A stretch of DNA of 40,043 bases from positions 1-40,043 of the forward strand of contig DIWI01000004.1 in NCBI GenBank assembly GCA_002428415.1, read 5' to 3'. A program made the translations under genes and the position numbers. This document shows, one piece after another, positions 25,176 through 32,342 of the stretch (the stretch's first letter is position 1; each line of letters starts with the position of its first letter). The notes under the pieces are model-generated. The model was not told the origin of the DNA, searched no databases, and was given only the letters and a program-made list of their open reading frames with translations. This DNA is from Clostridiaceae bacterium UBA6110. Its GTDB lineage: Bacteria > Bacillota > Clostridia > Clostridiales > Clostridiaceae.

Positions 25176-26354
25176 TTATTTCAATGTAACGGTCTTGAAG
25201 TACCAGTTGATCTTTCCGGTTATGGTTCCATCATCAAGAGTCTTACCAGCTTCTCCGACAGTCTTTCCATCATTAGTCTCTATAACACCGTCAAATACGT
25301 TGAATGTACCGTCAAGTATTGTTGCCCTTGCCTTATCAACAGCTTCCTTAGTTCCCGGTGCAACTATGCTCTCATTAAGAGGGGAAATGTCTACCATTCC
25401 TTCCTTCATTCCGCCATAGTAGTTTTCACCTTCCCAGGTTCCGTCTATAAGCTTCTCTACAGCCCATGTGTAGTATGCTCCCCAGTTCCAGACAGCAGAT
25501 GTAAGTGTAGCCTTTGGCGCATCCTTGGACATATCTGAATTGTAGCCAATTCCGAATGCTCCGGCCTTTTCAGCTTCAAGCTGAGGGTTTGGAGTATCAA
25601 CATGCTGTGCTATGACATCGCAGCCTTCAGCAAGAAGTGCCTTCGCTGCATTGGTCTCCTCGCTTGGCGAGTACCAGCTGTTAGTTACCTTAACGTATAC
25701 CTTGGCATCAGGATTCACTGAGTATACACCCATCGCGAATGCGTTGATTCCACCTGTAACCTCTGAGTTATCCTGTCCCATTGCTGCAACAAATCCGATC
25801 AGGTTCGACTCAGTCTTCATTCCGGCTACTATGCCAGAAAGATATCTTGCCTGGTAGATCCTGCCGAAATAGTTGTTCATGTTAGTTCCGTTGCTCTTGT
25901 ACCCTGTTCCATGTGAGAAGATTACCTCAGGATACTCTTTGGCGAGCGCTTCCATTGTATCCATATATCCCCAGCTCGTTGCGAAAATCACGTTGGCGCC
26001 TTCTTCTATGCACTCACGTACTGCAGTTTCCGTAGCTGTAGGGTCAGTATCATTAACGTTGTTCTTTCTTATAATCTGGCTGTCTGCAAGTCCCAGGTCC
26101 TTCTGCATGGCAACTATTCCCTGGTCATGAGCGTAGGTATAGCCTGAGCCATCTGCAGGGTTACCGATATGTATGACTCCTACCTTGATATCCCCCTTGG
26201 CGATTGCTGCGAACTTGCCTCCGGTTGTTGCGGATGGTGCTGTTGTCGGTGCAGCAGTTGCGCTTGGTGTTGTCGGGGTGGTCTTGGTTCCGCAAGCCGC
26301 GGTGAATGAAAGTACGAGTGCAAGTGTTGAAATCATGCTGATTATCTTTTTCAT
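25176..26354 (-). CDS. BMP-family nucleoside-binding lipoprotein (NupN-like)
   Basis: A 392-residue extracellular binding protein. The signal peptide ends in the lipobox FTAAC, with Cys21 as the lipid-attached residue, followed by a Thr/Pro/Ala-rich linker to about residue 45. The mature part has KVGVIHIGNPADGSGYTYAHDQG, VIFATSWGYMDTM, IGFVAAMG and GCDVIAQHVDTPNPQL, all typical of the BMP/PnrA family that binds purine nucleosides. It is the first gene of the import operon, 137 bases before the ATPase start, behind TAGGAGG. It should be the most highly expressed subunit. Confidence 0.95.
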   Translation of the reverse strand: MKKIISMISTLALVLSFTAACGTKTTPTTPSATAAPTTAPSATTGGKFAAIAKGDIKVGVIHIGNPADGSGYTYAHDQGIVAMQKDLGLADSQIIRKNNVNDTDPTATETAVRECIEEGANVIFATSWGYMDTMEALAKEYPEVIFSHGTGYKSNGTNMNNYFGRIYQARYLSGIVAGMKTESNLIGFVAAMGQDNSEVTGGINAFAMGVYSVNPDAKVYVKVTNSWYSPSEETNAAKALLAEGCDVIAQHVDTPNPQLEAEKAGAFGIGYNSDMSKDAPKATLTSAVWNWGAYYTWAVEKLIDGTWEGENYYGGMKEGMVDISPLNESIVAPGTKEAVDKARATILDGTFNVFDGVIETNDGKTVGEAGKTLDDGTITGKINWYFKTVTLK

Positions 26355-26485
26355 GTTTCCCTCCTAATAAGTTAAGTTACCGTCAGTTCAAATGCTGAAA
26401 AAAGTGCAGATTCATATTTAACATCGATTGTGTTTCAATAGCGCTCCCCGTGCACCACCTGCAATTTCAATATGACCCTGACTTT

Positions 26486-26514
26486 ATTTTATGCGAATGA
26501 TAAAGCCCGTGCAA
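26486..26514 (-). promoter_or_regulatory. Promoter of the nucleoside importer operon
   Basis: Minus-strand TTGCAC (26514-26509) and TAAAAT (26491-26486) with a 17-base spacer. The 5' leader is about 120 bases long; I could not match it to a purine or other known riboswitch. Between 26515 and 26779 I see only AT-rich sequence without a gene. Confidence 0.7.
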
Positions 26515-26775
26515 GTCTTTTTGTTCGTAATCTTTACAATTTATCCATTTATTTTATGTAATCGTTTAGATGATGTTTTTCTTATCATTTTACCATCGAA
26601 ATATGCCAAAGTCTTCATTTTTTCCGTACGCTGATTATTCCTGTTCTTAACAATGTTCGTAGAATCTGAGTGCGATGAATTTGACGTTCTCGCTGTAATC
26701 ATGATCCGATTTTCGCGCCATAAGCAAAATCCAAACTGCCTTATAGTATCATGCCATTATGATAATCTCCGAAAG

Positions 26776-26811
26776 CAACGAGGACATGGCATTTTGGCCA
26801 TGTCCTCTGTT
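26776..26811 (-). terminator. Hairpin terminator after reverse rubrerythrin
   Basis: GAGGACATGGC (26780-26790) pairs perfectly with GCCATGTCCTC (26797-26807), and outer CAAC/GTTG lengthens the stem. The T-run on the minus strand is weak (GCTTTC). Confidence 0.65.
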
Positions 26812-26818
26812 GTATCTT

Positions 26819-27364
26819 CTATTTTGCAAAATGCCTGTCGAGCAGACCCTTGAAGGCCTTGCCGTGCCTGGCTTCATCCTTGCACATCTCATGTACGGTG
26901 TCATGTATTGCATCAAGATTAAGCTGCTTTGCAAGTGTTGCAAGATCCTTTTTACCCTGGCATGCTCCGTGCTCAGCGTCTACCCTTACCTGGAGGTTCT
27001 TCCTGGTATCTGCAGCCACCACTTCTCCGAGAAGCTCTGCAAACTTTGCAGCATGCTCTGCTTCCTCAAAGGCAATACGCTTATACGCTTCAGCTATCTC
27101 AGGGAATCCTTCCCTGTCTGCCTGTCTGGACATCGCAAGGTACATTCCGACTTCTGTGCACTCGCCCATGAAGTTGGCCCTGAGTCCTTCAACTATCCTC
27201 TCGTCAACTCCCTGTGCAACTCCAATCACGTGCTCGTCAGCAAATGAAAGGTCTCCTGACTGCTCGATGAACTTGCCAGCTGGCGCTTTGCAGATCGGGC
27301 ACTGTTCTGGAGGCATGTCCCCTTCGTGAATATAGCCGCATATCGTACATACATATTTTTTCAT
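26819..27364 (-). CDS. Reverse rubrerythrin (peroxide reductase)
   Basis: A 181-residue protein in the reversed order: an N-terminal rubredoxin domain with CTICGYIHEGDMPPEQCPIC (Cys6, Cys9, Cys22, Cys25 bind iron), then a four-helix di-iron domain with MGECTEVGMYLAM, FEEAEHAAKFAELL and CKDEARHGKAF supplying the Glu and His ligands. Reverse rubrerythrins of clostridia act as the terminal peroxidase of an NADH-dependent system that removes H2O2 and O2. The gene stands alone behind a promoter holding a PerR-like box. ATG 27364 has GGGGAG upstream. Confidence 0.96.
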   Translation of the reverse strand: MKKYVCTICGYIHEGDMPPEQCPICKAPAGKFIEQSGDLSFADEHVIGVAQGVDERIVEGLRANFMGECTEVGMYLAMSRQADREGFPEIAEAYKRIAFEEAEHAAKFAELLGEVVAADTRKNLQVRVDAEHGACQGKKDLATLAKQLNLDAIHDTVHEMCKDEARHGKAFKGLLDRHFAK

Positions 27365-27400
27365 ACTTTTCTCCCCTTATTCATTTAGTTGATATTACTT

Positions 27401-27429
27401 ATTATTTAATAATTATTATAATTTGTAAA
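27401..27429 (-). promoter_or_regulatory. Rubrerythrin promoter with PerR-like box
   Basis: Minus-strand TTTACA (27429-27424) and AATAAT (27406-27401) with a 17-base spacer. Inside the spacer TTATAATAATTATTA (27421-27407) matches the PerR consensus TTATAAT-N-ATTATAA at 13 of 14 positions, so peroxide should derepress the gene. Confidence 0.75.
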
Positions 27430-27470
27430 TAGACCAAGCGAAAATTCCTTTGTTTTGTTTGCAAAATATA

Positions 27471-27501
27471 ATACCGGGAAAGCTTTGCGCCATCCCGGTA
27501 T
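27471..27501 (-). terminator. Terminator of the SSS transporter gene
   Basis: ATACCGGGA and TCCCGGTAT form a 9-base stem; on the minus strand it is followed by TATATTTTG. It separates the symporter gene from the rubrerythrin promoter. Confidence 0.75.
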
Positions 27502-27534
27502 GGTATTTGTGTTGAGGATTACTTTTTATATTCC

Positions 27535-28953
27535 CTATTCAAGGAATGCTGAAGGTGCTGAAGGCTTGCCCATCTTAAGCTCGATGTTAGTTACAAGGAA
27601 GAATGTTACTACACCACAGAAGCTTCCGAATACTATTGGAAGTATCTTGAATGGTCCTCCAAGCAGCTGCCATGAAACTACCGCTATGGATCCGACTACT
27701 ATCGACACTATACCTGAATTCTTGGTCGCCTTAGGCACTACCATTCCCAGAGCATATGCCGCGAAAGGTCCTGCAGTCCTGAGTGCGAATGCAAACAGGT
27801 TAAGGGTTATCAGGTTTATCTTGAACAGGGCTATGCCCATGGATACCATGCAAATCACTGCATTGCTGAGCCTGGTTATTGTGATCAGTCTTCTGTCTTC
27901 AACATCTGGATTGAAGTAGCGCTGATAGATGTCCTTTACTAGTATTGTCGAAGCACAGAGCAGGTTCGAATCGGCGCTTGAGGTCGTAGCTGCGACTATC
28001 GCAGCAGAAACGAGGCCTGTTACAAAACTCGGTGCATAGTTCGTTGTCGCATACATGAGCGCTGATGTACCCTTTCCTCCATCGAGGCCAGGATTTTCAG
28101 CAAGAGCAATAAGTCCGATCAGTGTAGGTATGAAGGCAAGCATTGCCATCATGACCGCTGAGAGCACAGCTGCCTTCTGGGCAGTCTTCTCATCCTGTGC
28201 GGATGCGAAACGGCTTACCATTTCAGGTCCTGACAGGAATGTGCAGAAATAGTTGAATATAAGTCCGAGTATGGTCGGAAGTCCGATCTTGAAGAAATTC
28301 AGCTCTACCGGTGGAAGCAAATTGGATACGGCTTCCCATCCTCCGGCTCCTTCAATTATGAATGGAAGGGCTATTAGAAGTCCGAAGAATATGATGAAGA
28401 ACTGTACTACGTCTGCAAGAGCATCGGCGTACATTCCGCCTAGGCTTGTGTAAGCAATTATTATGATTCCGCTTATAAGTATAGCAACATTGAGAGGTAT
28501 GCCTGTTATGGCGCTTATTACTGTCGCAGCTGCAAGTATCTGTGATGATGTGAGGAAAAACAGCGAAAGTACATTTAGAACAGCTGTGAAAGTTCCTGCT
28601 GCATCACCGAACCTTCGGTTTACAACTTCCGGGATTGTTACTGCCATTGTCTTCCTTATCTTTGGAGCAAAGAAGGCAAGAGGTATCATCGCTATTGCAG
28701 CAGCCAGTACATACCATGCTGCGCTCATTCCCCATCCGGCAAAAGCCTTTGCGGCAACTCCGGTTGTGCTTCCTCCGCCGATGTTGTTCGCTGAAAGAGA
28801 GCTCGCTATCATAAGCACTCCCATTCTTCTTCCAGCAAGCATATAGTCCGTGCTTGTCTTGATGAAGAACTTATTGGTAAGGTAACCGATGGAGAACATC
28901 ATGGTCATATAGATTACCAGTATGATGACAGGTAAAACATGGACTTGACCCAT
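27535..28953 (-). CDS. Sodium:solute symporter (SSS family)
   Basis: A 472-residue membrane protein with about 13 segments. Features of the SSS family include DYMLAGRRMGVLMIASSLSAN, the sodium-site region ANNIGGGSTTGVAAKAF, YTSLGGMYADALADVVQF and AAIVAATTSSADSNLLCAS. Start ATG 28953 is chosen because AGGAG lies eight bases upstream; the in-frame GTG at 28962 sits inside that site. The cargo is not visible: the family covers sugars, proline, pantothenate and organic acids. Its promoter shares a palindromic operator with the extracellular fumarate-reductase-like gene at 30389-32140, so a linked organic-acid substrate is possible. Confidence 0.92.
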   Translation of the reverse strand: MGQVHVLPVIILVIYMTMMFSIGYLTNKFFIKTSTDYMLAGRRMGVLMIASSLSANNIGGGSTTGVAAKAFAGWGMSAAWYVLAAAIAMIPLAFFAPKIRKTMAVTIPEVVNRRFGDAAGTFTAVLNVLSLFFLTSSQILAAATVISAITGIPLNVAILISGIIIIAYTSLGGMYADALADVVQFFIIFFGLLIALPFIIEGAGGWEAVSNLLPPVELNFFKIGLPTILGLIFNYFCTFLSGPEMVSRFASAQDEKTAQKAAVLSAVMMAMLAFIPTLIGLIALAENPGLDGGKGTSALMYATTNYAPSFVTGLVSAAIVAATTSSADSNLLCASTILVKDIYQRYFNPDVEDRRLITITRLSNAVICMVSMGIALFKINLITLNLFAFALRTAGPFAAYALGMVVPKATKNSGIVSIVVGSIAVVSWQLLGGPFKILPIVFGSFCGVVTFFLVTNIELKMGKPSAPSAFLE

Positions 28954-29040
28954 TTTAAACACTCCTAATCCTTTATTTTTTAATCCAACTCTAATTCTGC
29001 ACTTAAAATGCCCTTGGTTGTGTTCAAGTCAGGTAAGCTC

Positions 29041-29054
29041 CGTAAACGTTTTCT
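29041..29054 (-). promoter_or_regulatory. cre-like site in the SSS leader
   Basis: AGAAAACGTTTACG on the minus strand matches the CcpA consensus at 12 of 14 positions and lies about 100 bases into the transcript, where CcpA could act as a roadblock. Confidence 0.4.
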
Positions 29055-29147
29055 TTACAGGCGCTGATTTCCCGGACTTTAATTGTGCGGGATATGTGTA
29101 TATGGTCTTAAGACAGGGTCGCATATGCTTTCCTAAGTACGATTCAA

Positions 29148-29217
29148 ATTATACTTTAGCTTTTTTCACATGTCAACGTTATCACGTTAATCAATTAACT
29201 AAGTTAAACGTTTACAG
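29148..29217 (-). promoter_or_regulatory. SSS transporter promoter with upstream operators
   Basis: Minus-strand TTGACA (29176-29171) and TATAAT (29153-29148), 17 bases apart, form a perfect consensus promoter. Ten bases upstream is the palindrome GTTAATCAATTAAC (plus strand, 29186-29199), and next to it GTTAAACGTTTACA (29203-29216), a cre/LacI-type palindrome. Such a strong promoter needs a repressor to be controlled. The leader to the start codon is about 190 bases. Confidence 0.7.
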
Positions 29218-29278
29218 ATACGTTTTAGTGCAATATTCTTAATATTTTTCTGGATATCTAAATTATTTTTAGGATTCA

Positions 29279-29401
29279 GCAATCAAACACGCAAATATTT
29301 CCTTCTTTGATTTTAGCCGTTCTCAAAAATATTTAGTAATTGATTGCCTGTATCCCAATTTGTTAAATGCAATTGTGCACCTTTAACATAATGATGATAT
29401 A
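29279..29401 (+). promoter_or_regulatory. MOSC-rpiB promoter region
   Basis: TTGTGC (29373-29378) and GATATA (29396-29401), 17 bases apart, are the likely promoter. Upstream lies a nested dyad: GCAATCAA (29279-29286) with TTGATTGC (29340-29347), enclosing two copies of AAATATTT (29293-29300 and 29327-29334). Its meaning is unknown. Confidence 0.45.
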
Positions 29402-29435
29402 CTCAAGAAAATGGAGCTAAGGAGGCATGCATAAA

Positions 29436-29888
29436 GTGGAGCTGATAGAAGTAAGGATAAAGAGGGTGCGAGGCGTTCCTGCAGAATCCGCAGATGAAGC
29501 CGTATTAGTTGAAGGCTTCGGAATAGAAGGAGATGTCTTTGGAGGAAAAGCAGGCAGAGAAATCAGCCTTTTCGACGAATCTTCAAGACTATACCGTTAT
29601 GAAGAAAGAAAGGACGGCTTCTGCACCGTAAGGTTTGCAGAGAATCTCCTGACAAGAGGTATTGATTATACTTTGACATCATGCGGAACAAGACTTGCAA
29701 TCGGTGAGGCCATAATTGAAATTACAAAGTCAGGAAAGGAATGTCATCCTGAATGCCCGGTTTTTGAAAGGGAAGGGAACTGCGGAATGCATCTTCACGG
29801 TGCTTACTGCAAGGTGGTAAGAGGCGGTTCAGTTCATCCTGGCGACCAGATTCTGGTGAAGTCTGATGTGGAGGATGGCAAAGCATGA
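29436..29888 (+). CDS. MOSC-domain protein
   Basis: A protein of about 150 residues made of a single MOSC (MoCo sulfurase C-terminal) domain: GIEGDVFGGKAGREISLFD, FAENLLTRGI, GEAIIEITKSGKECHPECPVF with the conserved Cys, and KVVRGGSVHPGDQI. Stand-alone MOSC proteins are thought to handle sulfur or a molybdenum cofactor, but no function is settled. GTG 29436 is ten bases past GGAGG, whereas ATG 29427 lies only one base past it, so GTG is preferred. Its stop overlaps the rpiB start by four bases, and no molybdenum genes are nearby. Confidence 0.85.
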   Translation: MELIEVRIKRVRGVPAESADEAVLVEGFGIEGDVFGGKAGREISLFDESSRLYRYEERKDGFCTVRFAENLLTRGIDYTLTSCGTRLAIGEAIIEITKSGKECHPECPVFEREGNCGMHLHGAYCKVVRGGSVHPGDQILVKSDVEDGKA

Positions 29889-30334
29889 AAATAGCTCTTG
29901 GAAACGACCATGCAGGACTCTCGTTAAAGGAAACCATCATGAAGCTTATGGACAGGCTTGGAATCGAAGTTATTGACTACGGAACAAACGGTCCGGCCCA
30001 CTGCTACTCTGCCCCGATAGCTGAGAAGGTCGCAATTTCTGTCGCAAAGGGCGAGACAGACCGTGGAATACTAATTTGCGGAACAGGAGTCGGAATGTCT
30101 ATTGCCGCAAACAAGTTCAAGGGTATACGATGCGTAGTATGCTCGGATCCATATACCGCAAAAATGTCCAGAAGTCACAATAATACAAATGTTCTGGCCC
30201 TCGGCGGCAGGGTGCTCGGCACGGAGCTGGCAGCGCTTATTGCTGAAACCTGGCTCACGACTGAATTTGAAGGCGGAAAGCGTCAGTACACATATGACCT
30301 TGTTACAGAAATCGAGAACCGTAATTTCAAATGA
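29885..30334 (+). CDS. rpiB: RpiB/LacAB-family sugar-phosphate isomerase
   Basis: A 149-residue isomerase. Asp8-His9 (GNDHAGLSLKE), Cys65 and Thr67 in LICGTGVGMSIAAN, and His98 in MSRSHNNTNVLALGGR match the active site of RpiB, which interconverts ribose 5-phosphate and ribulose 5-phosphate. Related members act on allose 6-phosphate or, as LacAB, galactose 6-phosphate. Length is normal. The start overlaps the MOSC stop (ATGA), so the two are coupled, a pairing I do not recognise from other loci. The physiological sugar phosphate is not certain. Confidence 0.92.
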   Translation: MKIALGNDHAGLSLKETIMKLMDRLGIEVIDYGTNGPAHCYSAPIAEKVAISVAKGETDRGILICGTGVGMSIAANKFKGIRCVVCSDPYTAKMSRSHNNTNVLALGGRVLGTELAALIAETWLTTEFEGGKRQYTYDLVTEIENRNFK

Positions 30335-30337
30335 AAA

Positions 30338-30382
30338 GGACCGGCTGAAACGATGAGCTAACCTCACGTCTTAAGCCGGTCC
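30338..30382. terminator. Bidirectional terminator between rpiB and the flavoprotein gene
   Basis: GGACCGGCT (30338-30346) pairs with AGCCGGTCC (30374-30382); inside is a smaller GATGAG/CTCACGTC pairing. On the minus strand TTTTC follows. The genes are convergent and share it. Confidence 0.7.
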
Positions 30383-30388
30383 AATTGA

Positions 30389-32140
30389 TTATTTCATTTC
30401 TTCCGCAGCTATCTTTCCTGCGATTTTACCAAATACTATTATGTCTGTTACGGCATTTCCGCCTATCCTGTTAGCTCCATGAACTCCTCCGACAACCTCG
30501 CCTGCTGCATACAGTCCGGCAATCGCCTTTCCATCTGTGCCAATCACGTGAGTTGTTGTATCGATCTTAAGTCCGCCCATGGTGTGGTGGATTCCAGGTG
30601 TTACCTTCAGTGCAAAGTATGGTCCCGCTTCAAGAGACTTTGTCAGGTGAGTCCTGTTGAACTCAGCATCCTTTCCTGATTTGACAGCCTCAGCGTATGT
30701 AGCCATTGTCTTCACAATGACATCCGCATCCATTCCAAGCTCCTTTGCAAGATCTGCAAGGGTTGCAGCCTCAACAGCGTATCCCTTTTTAACATATCCG
30801 GCGAGCGAAGCATTTTCCGCTCTCATCTCTTCGTTGGTTATAAGGTATGCGATTCCATCAGTCTGCTTGAGTATGTTCGCAGATACCACATCCCTTGTGA
30901 GAAGCTCATCTGTGAATCTCTTTCCCTCAGCATTTATAAGTATGGCTCCATCGCCTCTGAGTCCTTCAGTGAACATGTATCCTGTCTCAGGATCGGTAGT
31001 AGGATGTATCTGGATCTCACCGATATCGGTAAGGTCAGCTCCAACTGCCTGAGCCATGACAATTCCATCTCCTGTTGCTCCCTTGTGATTAGTTGTGGAG
31101 AATCCAACAAGGTCAGGCCTGAAGCCCTCAACCATTTCACTGTTGGCTCCGAATCCGCCGGTAGCTATTATTACAGCCTTTGCCTCGATCTTGAAAGGAT
31201 TCCCATTTTCATCTTTTGCTTCTATACCAACTGCCGCTCCATCCTTGGTAAGGATCTTCGTAGCTTCAGTATTGAGCATTATCTCTACCTTTAGCGCTTC
31301 AAGCTTCGCTGAGAGAACCTTGACTACAACCGGTCCTACTGCTGAACCGTCAACAGGTGTGTGGATTCTCGGATTTGTAGCTCCTCCTGAGAGAGTAACC
31401 CTCTTGAGGTCTCCTCCGAGCTCGTTTATCCAGTCAACTGCAGCCGCAGCATTGTCTACCATTGTCTGAAGAAGCGCCGGATCATTCTTGTCCTTTCCGC
31501 CCTTCATTGTGTCGTTGTAGAAGGTTTCCTTTGTGTCTGTGATTCCTGCTGCAGCCTGTATTGAAGTTTCTGCCGCATTCATTCCGCCAGTTGCCCTTGT
31601 TGTGTTTCCGCCGACAATCGGCATTTTCTCTACTATTATTACCTTCTTGCCTGCAGTTGCAGCTTCAACTGCTGCCGACATTCCGGCTCCGCCTGCTCCG
31701 ATTATGACGATATCGGTAGAAAGGTCTTCCTGCTTCGCTACAGTAGCGGTAGAAGTCGCTTTCTTGAGTGCCTCAATATCAGCACCGGCCTTTTCAAGTG
31801 CCGCAGTGATAGCAGCGATCATTGCAGTACTCGAAACCGTAGCTCCGCTTACTGTATCGACAGCAAGATTCTGACCGCTCATGATGTTTTCAATAACAAC
31901 CTTTGCAGCTCCTGAACCTATACCTTCGGTCTCATTAGGTGCATCTATCACAATTTCAGTTATTTTATCTGCTGTAACAGTAACCTTCGCCTTAACATCT
32001 CCGCCATGGCCCTTTGCAGTGCCTTCGTATGTTCCAGGGTTGAACTTGCCTTCAGCCTTCTTGGATCCGCATGCTGCAGTTCCAGCTACCATAGTAACTA
32101 ATGCCAGGCAAACCAATATTGTCTTGAGCATTCTTTTCAT
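30389..32140 (-). CDS. Extracellular flavinylated fumarate-reductase-like lipoprotein
   Basis: A 583-residue lipoprotein: signal peptide with lipobox GTAAC (Cys24), FMN-binding domain (about 32-120) with DTVSGAT where ApbE would attach FMN to Thr101, then a FAD domain (from GAGGAG at 148). Catalytic residues are His379, Thr391, Arg416, His518 and Arg558. From memory these equal Shewanella Fcc3 fumarate reductase His365, Thr377, Arg402, His504 and Arg544, each offset by 14. Urocanate reductases differ at the first two. It likely reduces fumarate or a close analogue outside the cell, with electrons from an extracellular chain not in this window. ATG 32140 follows GGAGGG. Confidence 0.93.
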   Translation of the reverse strand: MKRMLKTILVCLALVTMVAGTAACGSKKAEGKFNPGTYEGTAKGHGGDVKAKVTVTADKITEIVIDAPNETEGIGSGAAKVVIENIMSGQNLAVDTVSGATVSSTAMIAAITAALEKAGADIEALKKATSTATVAKQEDLSTDIVIIGAGGAGMSAAVEAATAGKKVIIVEKMPIVGGNTTRATGGMNAAETSIQAAAGITDTKETFYNDTMKGGKDKNDPALLQTMVDNAAAAVDWINELGGDLKRVTLSGGATNPRIHTPVDGSAVGPVVVKVLSAKLEALKVEIMLNTEATKILTKDGAAVGIEAKDENGNPFKIEAKAVIIATGGFGANSEMVEGFRPDLVGFSTTNHKGATGDGIVMAQAVGADLTDIGEIQIHPTTDPETGYMFTEGLRGDGAILINAEGKRFTDELLTRDVVSANILKQTDGIAYLITNEEMRAENASLAGYVKKGYAVEAATLADLAKELGMDADVIVKTMATYAEAVKSGKDAEFNRTHLTKSLEAGPYFALKVTPGIHHTMGGLKIDTTTHVIGTDGKAIAGLYAAGEVVGGVHGANRIGGNAVTDIIVFGKIAGKIAAEEMK

Positions 32141-32179
32141 TGATTTTTTTCCCTCCAAATAACAAATACCATTTGCAAC

Positions 32180-32252
32180 GTTAATATATTAACAAAATCA
32201 TTAATTAAGTTCAACAGCTAAAAATATTATTTTCATGATTGAATCGTTATCA
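32180..32252 (-). promoter_or_regulatory. Promoter and operator of the fumarate-reductase-like gene
   Basis: Minus-strand TTGAAC (32214-32209) and TAATAT (32191-32186), 17 bases apart. The palindrome GTTAATATATTAAC (32180-32193) covers the -10 box and is the same GTTAAT-N2-ATTAAC form as at 29186-29199. TTGAATCGTTATCA (plus strand, 32239-32252) is a cre-like site upstream. Confidence 0.7.
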
Positions 32253-32342
32253 TAAAAATAATTTTTAACTTTTCCATATTTTGAAAATTTTAAGAAGATG
32301 ATAGAATCCAAGTGAAGATAATGATTTCGAGGAGGGATGGAA

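Noticed and set aside
26355..26485. Purine riboswitch in the nucleoside importer leader
   Set aside because: The conserved three-way-junction sequences could not be found.
26653..26943. Small open frames in the gap between the BMP and rubrerythrin genes
   Set aside because: They have no ribosome site and no recognisable composition, and they overlap the terminator hairpin and the rubrerythrin gene.
32221..32342. LexA/SOS box in front of dinB
   Set aside because: No CGAAC-N4-GTTCG-like palindrome is present; only a weak promoter-like TTGAAA with poor spacing.
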